DNA of 43,250 bases from NCBI RefSeq assembly GCF_028330965.1, contig NZ_JAQMUB010000054.1:1-43250 (forward strand), read 5' to 3'. Of this stretch, positions 24,301 to 31,356 are shown one piece after another (within the stretch, counting starts at the first letter, position 1; each line of letters opens with the position of its first letter). Below the pieces are notes generated by a model. It searched no databases. It had not been told where the DNA came from and saw only the letters and a list, made by a program, of their open reading frames with translations. A program made the translations under genes and the position numbers. The DNA comes from Oscillatoria sp. CS-180 (lineage in GTDB: Bacteria > Cyanobacteriota > Cyanobacteriia > Phormidesmidales > Phormidesmidaceae).

Positions 24301-25551
24301 GACATCACCACACCGATAGAAGGGGATCTCATCCGCATCCTTGGACAATTCGGTGCCCTCAGAGGTGTTGAATTCTTCAGGTTTGCTGACGGCACAGAGA
24401 TCTCCGCCAACACTATTGAAAAGGAATTATCCAAACCCGGCGTCACGACCTACAGCCTCTTTGAACCCGGTGCCTATATTGCGTCTCACGACGATCTCAT
24501 CGATGCCTTTGGCTATGATCTCGTAGCCGGAGAGCAACACTACAGCCCACAGGGCGCTAGCGAAGGGCGGCAAATCACTTTTGAAGCCGATGATTACATT
24601 GCTTCTTACGAAGATCTTATCCAGGCCTTCGGCTATGACTTAACTGCTGGAACACAGCACTTTATCAATCAAGGCTCAAAAGAAGGTAGAGTCCGCGATC
24701 GATTCGATGGCAATGCGTACCTCAATCAATATGAGGATCTAAAATCAGCCTTTGGAGACGACGCGGATGCCGCTACAGAACATTACATCAGGCATGGCTA
24801 TGCAGAAGGGCGCATCTGGAGATTTGACCAGGGGGCTTACATTGCCTCACACGATGATCTGATTGACACTGTTGGCTATGATTTAGCCGCTGGAGAACAG
24901 CACTACAGTCAATATGGCTCCAGGGAAGGACGGCAGATTACCTTTGAAGCCGATGATTATATTGCCTCCTACGAAGATCTTATCCAGGTCTTCGGCTATG
25001 ACTTAGAAGCTGGAACGCAGCACTTTATTGATCAAGGCTCAAAAGAAGGTAGAGTCCGCGATCGATTCGACGGCAATGCTTACCTCAATCAATATGACGA
25101 TCTCAAAGCGGCTTTTGGCGATGACGTAGATGCCGCGACAGAACATTACGTTAGACATGGCTACGCCGAAGGCCGTATCTGGAGCTTCGACCAAGGAGCC
25201 TACATCGCATCATACGACGATCTGATTAATGCCTTTGGCTATGATTTAGCCGCCGGTGAGCAGCACTATAGTCAATATGGCTCCAAAGAAGGGCGGCAAA
25301 TCACGTTTGAAGCGGATGAGTACCTTGCTTCTTACGAAGACCTTATCCAAACTTTTGGCTATGACCTGGAAGCTGGAACAGAGCACTTTATTAGTTTTGG
25401 CTCGGTAGAAGGCAGATCCCGTAACCTATTTGATGGAGATGCTTATCTCAACAAATATGCTGACTTGAATGCAGCCTTTGGTAACGACTTAACGGCGGCA
25501 GCTGAACATTACATCAAACATGGGTATGCGGAAGGGCGCACTTGGCTTTAA
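21298..25551 (+). CDS. large RTX / von Willebrand D / repeat surface protein
   Basis: A 1417-residue protein, probably exported by a type I system since it has no N-terminal signal peptide. A first set of calcium-binding RTX nonapeptides (GG.G.D.l.g type) is at about 325-395. A von Willebrand D-like domain is at about 620-785 ('DPRIVTFDDRYYDFQASGEF', 'GLLGNANGDPVDDF'). A second RTX set is at about 895-975 ('GTPGNDTLFGD', 'GGIGNDILDGGEGNDTY'). Nine units of about 40 residues with the pattern Y..sy.DLi.aFGyDl.Ag..Hy...G..EGR fill about 1058-1417. An early hydrophobic region (about 90-125) may insert in membranes. AAGG precedes the start. An adhesin or toxin-like effector is likely; the target is unknown. 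No exporter gene is in the window. Confidence 0.8.
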   Translation: MNMANNPEFYLSKNLVVIKESSEGALFTGILASVFEEELGKFLKESNLNTLSILAKNNVFSSLITNTVEIIKNDDGNLEVGGFVLEVAEDATAATIGAALATPLFLALGFPLGTAIFAAATTSSLVWNAIEDDVDKFFLDLFEDPADDGELRLYEADGTPLGGALYSDYFSQDQQIDAIPNVVQVLEHGILNPFFPRVEDLAEIRLFLESQNEANDVFQIVSDDIEELIDESFSTERILTATGLTVRNGSIKENVILKNYFIFSNFEEDKLLVPVPVSGYVSGNLRNLETVSVPGSNIVVYDDTGKKQKFNSLFPLLPSLTIGSSHANFIVGSSDKDVVFGGDADDDIIGNRGQDTLFGNSGSDILYGGADDDVLIGGTGEDFLYGESGNDIFYGGGLRYEPNAVKHVDDFISDVLVGEDGDDIFYVGQGDTVLGGEGTDRVIFSENLDQYEFSILSGGEAVIVTHVDSGSFNRVSNVEFADFADRENVQLLGNTLSFAKDLFTGEVGDSQLVFEFTREGDTSFDFLISLTGRVTEGNATFDSGQVPILAGSNPIFISNYVDSERNPTPTTSTVSVNLNISIPKEDNNPLAGLILIEKEKNTATGAYLDKSSNPTNNRSGRVFSDPRIVTFDDRYYDFQASGEFVLARATEGPQYEVQVRFVKQSRSSNLSIAKAMATSVNGTVISIEKTGSGSSLLINGLETTLRNGDSIAIGEGSISRSGINYTIDHGNGDITSVAVRGSFLNVTPSPSFNNRVDGTIEGLLGNANGDPVDDFQLADGTILETPLAAETMYGDYAASWLIPEEQSLLPGEREPYAPPNRIITIDDLDESTRDAAKQAIKDAGGITNAILLDAAIIDFALTGDAEFIESTRLTGGEFSPLAAMQPIINTFNDIEGTPGNDTLFGDPFDNVLRGFEGDDQLYGFERDDEITGGPGNDLLEGGIGNDILDGGEGNDTYVYGLGDGFDTIDDFGDSTDALFFESSVDKYTLIFQRNSNDPTDLDITTPIEGDLIRILGQFGALRGVEFFRFADGTEISANTIEKELSKPGVTTYSLFEPGAYIASHDDLIDAFGYDLVAGEQHYSPQGASEGRQITFEADDYIASYEDLIQAFGYDLTAGTQHFINQGSKEGRVRDRFDGNAYLNQYEDLKSAFGDDADAATEHYIRHGYAEGRIWRFDQGAYIASHDDLIDTVGYDLAAGEQHYSQYGSREGRQITFEADDYIASYEDLIQVFGYDLEAGTQHFIDQGSKEGRVRDRFDGNAYLNQYDDLKAAFGDDVDAATEHYVRHGYAEGRIWSFDQGAYIASYDDLINAFGYDLAAGEQHYSQYGSKEGRQITFEADEYLASYEDLIQTFGYDLEAGTEHFISFGSVEGRSRNLFDGDAYLNKYADLNAAFGNDLTAAAEHYIKHGYAEGRTWL
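24472..25548 (+). repeat. three tandem 363-bp coding repeats inside the RTX gene
   Basis: Period 363 bp (121 codons), copies starting near 24475, 24838 and 25201, each made of three related sub-units of about 40 residues. Many wobble positions differ between copies (for example GCGTCTCACGAC, GCCTCACACGAT, GCATCATACGAC), while the protein is well kept, so the array is not freshly amplified. Confidence 0.8.
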
Positions 25552-25585
25552 CGGTTGGTCATCAGCCATCAACTCTCAAGACAAA

Positions 25586-25624
25586 TTACCCCCACATCCT
25601 CGACGCAATATCCCGCTCCTCCTT
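25586..25624 (-). pseudogene. 3'-end remnant of a tyrosine recombinase gene
   Basis: On the minus strand it reads 'KEERDIASRMWG' plus TAA. These are the last residues of the integrase at 29495-30022 ('EEERDIASRMWG' plus TGA). 34 bp (25588-25621) match 29497-29530 with one difference. Upstream the frame holds no further integrase similarity and meets a TAG within about 60 bp. So only the very end of an integrase gene survives here. Confidence 0.65.
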
Positions 25625-25698
25625 CATCAGTCCATACAGACGAAGCTTTGCGCCACCATTTCCCCGTTCCTAGCAAGGACCATCTTGACTGATCATAG

Positions 25699-25726
25699 TT
25701 GACATATTTTACAAAAATGATATAGA
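25699..25726 (+). promoter_or_regulatory. promoter with shared block, before the AHH toxin gene
   Basis: -35 TTGACA (25699-25704), 16-base spacer ending TACAAAAATGA, -10 TATAGA (25721-25726). It is the best of the four related sites and lies 78 bp before the ATG at 25804. Confidence 0.55.
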
Positions 25727-25803
25727 TTTATTCTGTCCATTAAGCGCTGCTTGTAAGTTTTCTACAAAGGACCAGCTAGCAGGCTATCTACCCCTACCAA
25801 ACA

Positions 25804-28008
25804 ATGAAAAAGTTCTGTGCGCCACTCAAGAGAGTGCATCGTCGGCTTTTCATCTTCATCGCAAGCCTAATCGCCTTCTTTGCTACAGCTTCAGGCTTTT
25901 TTCCAAAAAAACTTATATCTCTGATACTAGCGAGCATCCTTGGCTTTAACTCTCTTACACTCGCCCGTTCTACAAGCTTTCTAGATAGCGCTTACGCACA
26001 GACACCAAGTTCTAATCCAGACAAAACAACGCTGATCAATAGCGAACAGCAAATTCAAAACAAACAGATTTGCCTACCTTTTGTAGGCTGTGCTGATGTT
26101 CCAGGAGTGCCAGACGTTTTAGAAGACGTTATAGGAGATGCCGTCGAAAGAGAGATCACAAACGCACTACTCGAAGTTGTTAGAGACGACATTCCTATAG
26201 AGATAAGCACTGACAATCTTTATCCGACGATTAGCCAACTACCCGATAGTCCCTTCTCTCCTGAGGGTTCCGCCTTAGAACCAGAAGACACCATTTTAGA
26301 CGTCATCCAGAAGATGCTGTTGGTTAGCCCAGACGGCACTTTGGAACTTATGCCTGGGGATTACGCAGCAAAGATTTATCTTTATTGCCTAAAGCCTAAC
26401 GCTCCTGGTATCCCAGTGCACGAGTACGCAAGCCCTAATGGACATAGATATTTGCTTGCACCGGCAGCAGGCTCCAGAGCGGACGTCATCAGAGCATTGA
26501 ATGTACGGGCGCTCGGCTCTGGCCTTTCTCACACACAACTAAATGTCTTGATGTGGAATATCCAGACAGGAGTTGATTATGAGGAGATGGCTCCTGACGT
26601 CAGAGAGACCATTGATTATCTCATTCCAGACTACCGAGATAGCTTATCTCAGGATTTTGTTGAACAGATAATTTCTACATGGAATACAGTCTCCAGCCTC
26701 CATTCCGATTTACCAAGTTTTGAGGATGCCCTCAATGAACTAGGCGACGTAGGGCAATTCATAAAAGCGACTATGTCCGTTCGAGAACAACTCATTCAAC
26801 ACGGGACTAACTATTTCGCCCTCTCAGAAGACTTCATCATCCCCGTTTCTAGCAACGAAGCTGAACGCTATGCCGATGTGCCTTGGAGCATAATTAGTGA
26901 CCGCATATATGCACGGATGGTTACCCAAGGTAGGACGGGTGAATTTGGGTCATTACAAATAAGAGTATTACCTGATGAAAATCCACTAGATAACAACCAA
27001 CCGCCTATATTTGTTGAAACAATTGAAGGCTTAGAGACTCCCCATGTTATTGATTTTTCAGAATACATTTCGACGGATATAAGCTCAGAAGAACTCATCG
27101 GACTTAAAGCAGCAGGAAATGATGGATCTTCGACTCTTCCAGCAGTTTTAGTAGTCCCACCTTCTGATCTACAAAGTGTAAATGTAAATGGACACAGCCA
27201 TAGCAAGATTTCAAAGCGTGCAGCCGCTACCGTCCTTCGAGCAGGAGTAAAAGCTGGTGCACGAGCGATTCCTGGTGTTGGACTAGCTCTTACTCTATAC
27301 GACCTATACGAATTATTTATGGCTGTAGGAGTACCGGAAACCCCAACGGACGATGATTACAAGGTTCAACCACCGGGCATTGGTTTTCCTGAAGAGGAGC
27401 TTCCGCCTACTGGAAATTTAGATGACTCACTAGATCCAATAGCTGTCGCAGATAGCCTATGCGATAAATTAGGCAACCGCCCTGATAGAGGCCAGATTGG
27501 TGGTGTGACTGAGGCTGTTTGCTCTATTGCCGATGGGGGGGCAACGACTCTCCCAGACAATTCCTCTACACTATTTTTTCGTGAGAACGTTAAACGAAGA
27601 GATCGACAAATAGGTGTATCCCAAGGTATCACCTACACGGACGAAGAGTTCAAGAATTCTCAAGCACACCATATTGTTCCAAAGGGGGATCCGAGGGCGG
27701 CTGGTGCACGTGAAGTGCTTGAGGAAAACGGTATCAGTATTAACGATCCACGAAATGGCGTGATGCTGCCCAAAGACGATGAGGGTCCTGTCAATCCAGC
27801 TTTAGAAAATGCTCATCGTCACAGTGGACACCATCCTCACTATTCTGAATATGTAAACCAGCGCTTCAGAGAGGAAAGACCACAGACACCAGAAGAGGTG
27901 TGGGAATTGATCAACGAAATTCGGATCGAATTAATCGAAGGAGATGTGCCGGGGCAACAACCAGGAATACGTTTAAGTTCAAAGGATTTTTCAGTTGATC
28001 TATCATGA
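25804..28008 (+). CDS. exported polymorphic toxin with C-terminal AHH-type nuclease
   Basis: A 734-residue protein. The N-terminus is basic with two hydrophobic stretches (residues about 14-31 and 38-52) and a cleavage-like 'SAYAQ' near 66, so it is exported. At about 195-270 a segment 'LYCLKPNAPGIPVHEYA', then 'YLLAPAAGSRADVIRALNVR' and 'LNVLMWNIQ', looks like a conserved exported-protein domain. Around 470-510 lies a hydrophobic Gly/Ala stretch. The C-terminal 120 residues hold 'QAHHIVPKGDPRAAGAREVL', 'DPRNGVMLP' and 'HRHSGHHPHYSEYVNQRF': the A-H-H motif and following His cluster of the AHH nucleases (HNH/EndoVII superfamily), a toxin tip of polymorphic toxins. The next gene is the probable immunity protein. 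The DNA or RNA target is not known. Confidence 0.8.
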   Translation: MKKFCAPLKRVHRRLFIFIASLIAFFATASGFFPKKLISLILASILGFNSLTLARSTSFLDSAYAQTPSSNPDKTTLINSEQQIQNKQICLPFVGCADVPGVPDVLEDVIGDAVEREITNALLEVVRDDIPIEISTDNLYPTISQLPDSPFSPEGSALEPEDTILDVIQKMLLVSPDGTLELMPGDYAAKIYLYCLKPNAPGIPVHEYASPNGHRYLLAPAAGSRADVIRALNVRALGSGLSHTQLNVLMWNIQTGVDYEEMAPDVRETIDYLIPDYRDSLSQDFVEQIISTWNTVSSLHSDLPSFEDALNELGDVGQFIKATMSVREQLIQHGTNYFALSEDFIIPVSSNEAERYADVPWSIISDRIYARMVTQGRTGEFGSLQIRVLPDENPLDNNQPPIFVETIEGLETPHVIDFSEYISTDISSEELIGLKAAGNDGSSTLPAVLVVPPSDLQSVNVNGHSHSKISKRAAATVLRAGVKAGARAIPGVGLALTLYDLYELFMAVGVPETPTDDDYKVQPPGIGFPEEELPPTGNLDDSLDPIAVADSLCDKLGNRPDRGQIGGVTEAVCSIADGGATTLPDNSSTLFFRENVKRRDRQIGVSQGITYTDEEFKNSQAHHIVPKGDPRAAGAREVLEENGISINDPRNGVMLPKDDEGPVNPALENAHRHSGHHPHYSEYVNQRFREERPQTPEEVWELINEIRIELIEGDVPGQQPGIRLSSKDFSVDLS

Positions 28009-28053
28009 TCAGATATTTAGAGGAATATCAAATTTCAAGAATTTGGAGTTTTT

Positions 28054-28680
28054 TTGAAAGTATACCAACTACACGCAGCTTCCCCATTATGTCTGAACTG
28101 GGTAAATCATAAAGACTGCAAGCCAATAAGTCAGGCATTCGGCAAGAAGTTAATTGTTGAAATTCCTCGTGGTATTTCAATCTCAGACGTGTTCAACAAA
28201 GTTCAACCGAGACTCAAAATTGAATTTGATGACTGTAGTGAGGAAGAGGTAAAAAATAATCCCTATCCGGACATAATCTATCAATCGCTCTTTCTTATTT
28301 TTTCTCCCAGAGCTTATTCCAGCTTAAAGCATTTTCTCACTCAAGATTGTGAAGAGGTGATTCCTCAGATGCCAAAGAGATACAAAGATTACAGGGCTTT
28401 CAATCTACTAAATGTAATAGAAGATTCAATTTTAGTAGAGAAATCTATTAATACCAGATTTTCAAATTCGAAAATTAAACCGAACATCAGAAGTTTTTAT
28501 TTCAATGAGGAAAAGATAAGGCATCAAGCTATGTTTATTGATTCAAAAACGAACAAAGAATTTTATACAGACCTTTTTTTTAATGAGGTACGTCGTGCAA
28601 ATTTGACAGGATTTAAATTTTCATTGATGTGGGATTCTGAAGGCCCGCACCCATTCAAACCAATTTATCGTAACTATTGA
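28054..28680 (+). CDS. probable immunity protein (Imm11/DUF1629-like), TTG start
   Basis: A 208-residue cytosolic protein right after the AHH toxin (45 bp). The C-terminal half 'FYFNEEKIRHQAMFI', then 'FYTDLFFNEVRRANLTGFKF' and 'MWDSEG', follows the plan I associate with the Imm11/DUF1629 immunity family ('..f.td.f...v..a.ltG..F'). The start is a TTG at 28054 with GGAG five bases before it; no ATG or GTG gives the conserved N-terminus. A weak start would keep immunity levels tied to need, but this is speculation. The immunity role rests on position directly after a nuclease toxin plus the family resemblance. Confidence 0.65.
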   Translation: MKVYQLHAASPLCLNWVNHKDCKPISQAFGKKLIVEIPRGISISDVFNKVQPRLKIEFDDCSEEEVKNNPYPDIIYQSLFLIFSPRAYSSLKHFLTQDCEEVIPQMPKRYKDYRAFNLLNVIEDSILVEKSINTRFSNSKIKPNIRSFYFNEEKIRHQAMFIDSKTNKEFYTDLFFNEVRRANLTGFKFSLMWDSEGPHPFKPIYRNY

Positions 28681-28789
28681 TAATGGGGAGTTCAGAAACA
28701 ATTGGCCCCCGAATAATTCTCTTTTTATTCGAAGTAGTTTCTAGTTTTCAGTCTTTTGTATACTCACTTCCAACAATTGAACTAATCTC

Positions 28790-29428
28790 ATGAAACAAGC
28801 ATCAAAGTCACAAAAAACTAATAGAGCTAGACATCAACACCATATCTTTGCAGACAAATTGTTCATCTCGACACTCACTTTTTGTACATTTATCTTTTCC
28901 CCTTCTCTATTTCATAAAGCTTCTGCTCTTCCAGGACAGTCACCTACAGAGTCTATGCGTCTTATAAACAATAATTTGGGAGGGATTGCCGATTTTGAAG
29001 TAGAACGCTACGGAAGTGCAGAGTACTACAGGGCTGAACTGACTTACGGAAATAGCCCTCTTTCTATCATGATATCCTCACCATCTTCTGTTGAAAATGA
29101 CTATTCTGAGGGAATTGGAATCCGAGAATCCGACATCGGAAATCAGTTAATAACGTCAGATTTCAATCCTCGACAAGATGAGGACATTCTTTATGTTATT
29201 CAACAAATATGGGGCAGTGAAGTTGTTGAAGACTTTGTTGGTTCACGATATACGGCTCGATATTATGACGCATCAGGTCCTACTTACCGTAATACGTATC
29301 GAGGAAATAAATTCGGATACATAGTACGACTCTTTAATGACTCAAAGATATTTTCACTTAGTATCTATAGCCTGCAAGATTTTGATCAATTTCGCAGCAA
29401 GCCGAATGAATTCGAAGAAATTCTATAA
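28790..29428 (+). CDS. exported protein of unknown function in the toxin cassette
   Basis: A 212-residue protein with an N-terminal export signal after a long basic start (FISTLTFCTFIFSPSLF, cleavage near 'ASA' at about residue 47). The mature domain is alpha/beta with many Tyr and Asn ('YGSAEYYRAELTYG', 'YTARYYDASGPTYRNTYRG') and no cysteine. The last gene before the integrase, low GC like the toxin pair. It might be a periplasmic partner of the toxin system or an unrelated passenger. I do not recognise the family. Confidence 0.55.
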   Translation: MKQASKSQKTNRARHQHHIFADKLFISTLTFCTFIFSPSLFHKASALPGQSPTESMRLINNNLGGIADFEVERYGSAEYYRAELTYGNSPLSIMISSPSSVENDYSEGIGIRESDIGNQLITSDFNPRQDEDILYVIQQIWGSEVVEDFVGSRYTARYYDASGPTYRNTYRGNKFGYIVRLFNDSKIFSLSIYSLQDFDQFRSKPNEFEEIL

Positions 29429-29494
29429 GTTTAAAGACAGCGCTTCTTTAGCCTTTTCAACTATAATTATAAATAATATGAGGAATCTAAGGAA

Positions 29495-30022
29495 TCACCC
29501 CCACATTCTCGACGCAATATCCCGCTCCTCTTCGCCAATCGCATCGGCGTAAATCGCCGTGGTTTTCAGATCGGCATGGCCCATCCACTTTTGCAGCATG
29601 TTGAGCTGAATGCCTGCCTGCATTGCCTTAATGCCAAAAGCGTGACGCAGCCCTTTCGCCGTTTTATGAGGCCCGTTGGAGATACCGGCTGCTTCCATCA
29701 CCTCTTTCACCACCAGCCAGCCCCAGGCACGGGTGCGCGGCCAAAGCGGTAAATCCAACCGTTTATCACCCCGCTGCTGGATCTCCCGAATCCCAAACAC
29801 CAAGTCCAACTGCTCTAGCAGGGTAGGGGGCACCGGCACTGTGCGGTAAATGGCGCGGGGCTGGCCGTCCTTATCCTTACGCTTTTTCAGCGAACGAAAT
29901 CGCAAACACTGCTCGCCCAGCTCCACCCGCCGTGGCGTCAGTTCCAACGCTTCCGAAATCCGACACCCAGAATAGACCAACACATAACCGCGCTTGCACC
30001 GCCGTTTGGCGATCGCCTCCAT
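29495..30022 (-). CDS. short tyrosine recombinase (integrase), catalytic domain
   Basis: A 175-residue protein covering the catalytic domain: first Arg in 'SGCRISEAL', second box 'KGLRHAFG' (the usual H-x-x-R written K-G-L-R-H in this plasmid family), third 'WMGHAD', and the nucleophile Tyr in 'TTAIYAD'. It ends 'DIASRMWG'. No N-terminal core-binding domain is seen. The frame stays open upstream of 30022 to beyond 30200 ('TTTALTYEEALAQ') without a clear start, so the gene may be 5'-truncated or use a cryptic start. It may have mobilised the neighbouring toxin cassette, because its 3' end is repeated at 25588. The gap 30023-30306 holds this open extension and nothing else clear. Confidence 0.7.
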   Translation of the reverse strand: MEAIAKRRCKRGYVLVYSGCRISEALELTPRRVELGEQCLRFRSLKKRKDKDGQPRAIYRTVPVPPTLLEQLDLVFGIREIQQRGDKRLDLPLWPRTRAWGWLVVKEVMEAAGISNGPHKTAKGLRHAFGIKAMQAGIQLNMLQKWMGHADLKTTAIYADAIGEEERDIASRMWG

Positions 30023-30306
30023 CTGCGCCAGCGCCTCTTCATAGGTAAGGGCCGTTGTCGTCTTGCCATTCCCTCGACGACTATAGCGACTACCCCAGCG
30101 CCGACAACAGCACCAGGAACCGAAGAGGTCTTGCGTCTTGATATGGTGAGAATTGGAATGTCTTCTTCCAAGATTATGTAGAAAATATTGGTGGGGAAAA
30201 TTAAATAACCTTGTATTTAATCTTTAGATACAGAGATTTTCACCTAAACATTTTCTATAATTAGGAACTAGATTGCGAAAAAGTCCATCATTGCTGGAGA
30301 AGTATT

Positions 30307-30900
30307 ATGATCGACATTTTAGTAGTATCTGGAGTACTCATCTTCTTAGGAGCAGGATCTCTTCTCAACCAAGGAGAAGATGTTGACTCTACAAATAATG
30401 GTGGACCAGGGCCTTATTCTCCTGATCCTTCCACTCATAATCCTCCTATTCTAAATTCCACTGCGTTGCAGGCTTTCTACAACCAAAACAATCCCATACG
30501 GGAATCTTCAAATCCTACAGGTTTGGATTCAAGCGGCCTAGAGATTAATCGAGTCCCAACTCTCGATAGCTTGAGAACGCTGAATGAAAACCCGCAAGCT
30601 GGGCGCTTTCCCATCGAAAGCCGCCTATCTTTCCCTTCTGATAATCCGCAGCATAGAAACTTGAGTAGGGGCATCCAACGCCGTTCTCAAAGCAATGTTG
30701 CGCTCAATCGATCTGTGCGGCAGCAACCATCTATAACCATTAACATCATTAATTCCCACATTGAGAACCTTAATCTCAATAGCCATGGTAATCCGTCTCA
30801 AGGTCAAGATCTTGGACGTTTTCTCCCTGAACCACCTAACTCAAATCAAGGTAGGGCGATAGATATTCCCTGGCTCAATGATTACCAGTCTGACTCTTGA
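30307..30900 (+). CDS. small membrane-anchored, low-complexity protein
   Basis: A 197-residue protein with GGAGAAG before ATG 30307. One N-terminal hydrophobic helix (ILVVSGVLIFLGAGSLL, residues about 4-20) is followed by a polar, Asn/Ser/Pro-rich tail that looks disordered ('GGPGPYSPDPSTHNPP'). Near 140-165 'SITINIINSHIENLNLNSHG' could form a strand pair. I cannot assign a function; a lipoprotein cysteine is absent. It overlaps the 3' end of the minus-strand TraD-like frame by 60 bp. Confidence 0.5.
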   Translation: MIDILVVSGVLIFLGAGSLLNQGEDVDSTNNGGPGPYSPDPSTHNPPILNSTALQAFYNQNNPIRESSNPTGLDSSGLEINRVPTLDSLRTLNENPQAGRFPIESRLSFPSDNPQHRNLSRGIQRRSQSNVALNRSVRQQPSITINIINSHIENLNLNSHGNPSQGQDLGRFLPEPPNSNQGRAIDIPWLNDYQSDS

Positions 30901-31179
30901 AAGGCACGGTCCATCGCGCCGAAGATGGCCTAACGACACCCTTTTCACCGTCATTTTACTTCTGAGTCTAAGTTTGGAGCTATTGCAGGCGAAGGAGGAG
31001 ATGTAGCGATCCAATAATTGCTCGACAAAATCTTCTTGCAGCTTACCTTCATGCAGTGCTGCCTCAAGCGCAACACCGTAAAGAACCTTTCGCCGAGTAT
31101 CGGCTCGTCTCCGTTCCTGGCTGATTTTGTTCTTTAATTCCGTTAATTGAGCTTCCAGTTGCTCCAGCTTTTTAGACAT
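30841..31179 (-). CDS. TraD-like small conjugation protein, probably with a non-native C-terminus
   Basis: A 112-residue protein. The first about 62 residues ('KKLEQLEAQLTELKNKISQE', then 'RRKVLYGVALEAAL', then 'EDFVEQLLDRYI') form a coiled-coil plus short helix like the small TraD proteins (PF06412 type) that stand next to relaxase genes. The rest is Arg-rich, lacks pattern and overlaps the convergent gene, so the true 3' end seems lost. In other plasmids a relaxase is divergent from this gene; here 31180-31356 holds no such gene. Confidence 0.5.
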   Translation of the reverse strand: MSKKLEQLEAQLTELKNKISQERRRADTRRKVLYGVALEAALHEGKLQEDFVEQLLDRYISSFACNSSKLRLRSKMTVKRVSLGHLRRDGPCLSRVRLVIIEPGNIYRPTLI

Positions 31180-31356
31180 GAGGTTTAGGGAAAAACAGCT
31201 GATTCGGTGTAGCGTTCATCTAGATATCGCGGCACATGACACGCTGACAAACCACGAAGAAAGAAGAGGTTCAAAAGCCGCTATATCATATTTGCATAGA
31301 TTATCAGAACTGCAAACAAATCAGTCGTGCAGCAACGGCAATAGGCATAGCGTTTC

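Noticed and set aside
24472-25548. Direct repeats as a possible CRISPR or intergenic array
   Set aside because: They are in frame, code for protein repeats and differ mainly at wobble positions.
26868-27206. 112-codon minus-strand frame inside the AHH toxin gene
   Set aside because: Shadow of a strongly supported coding region.
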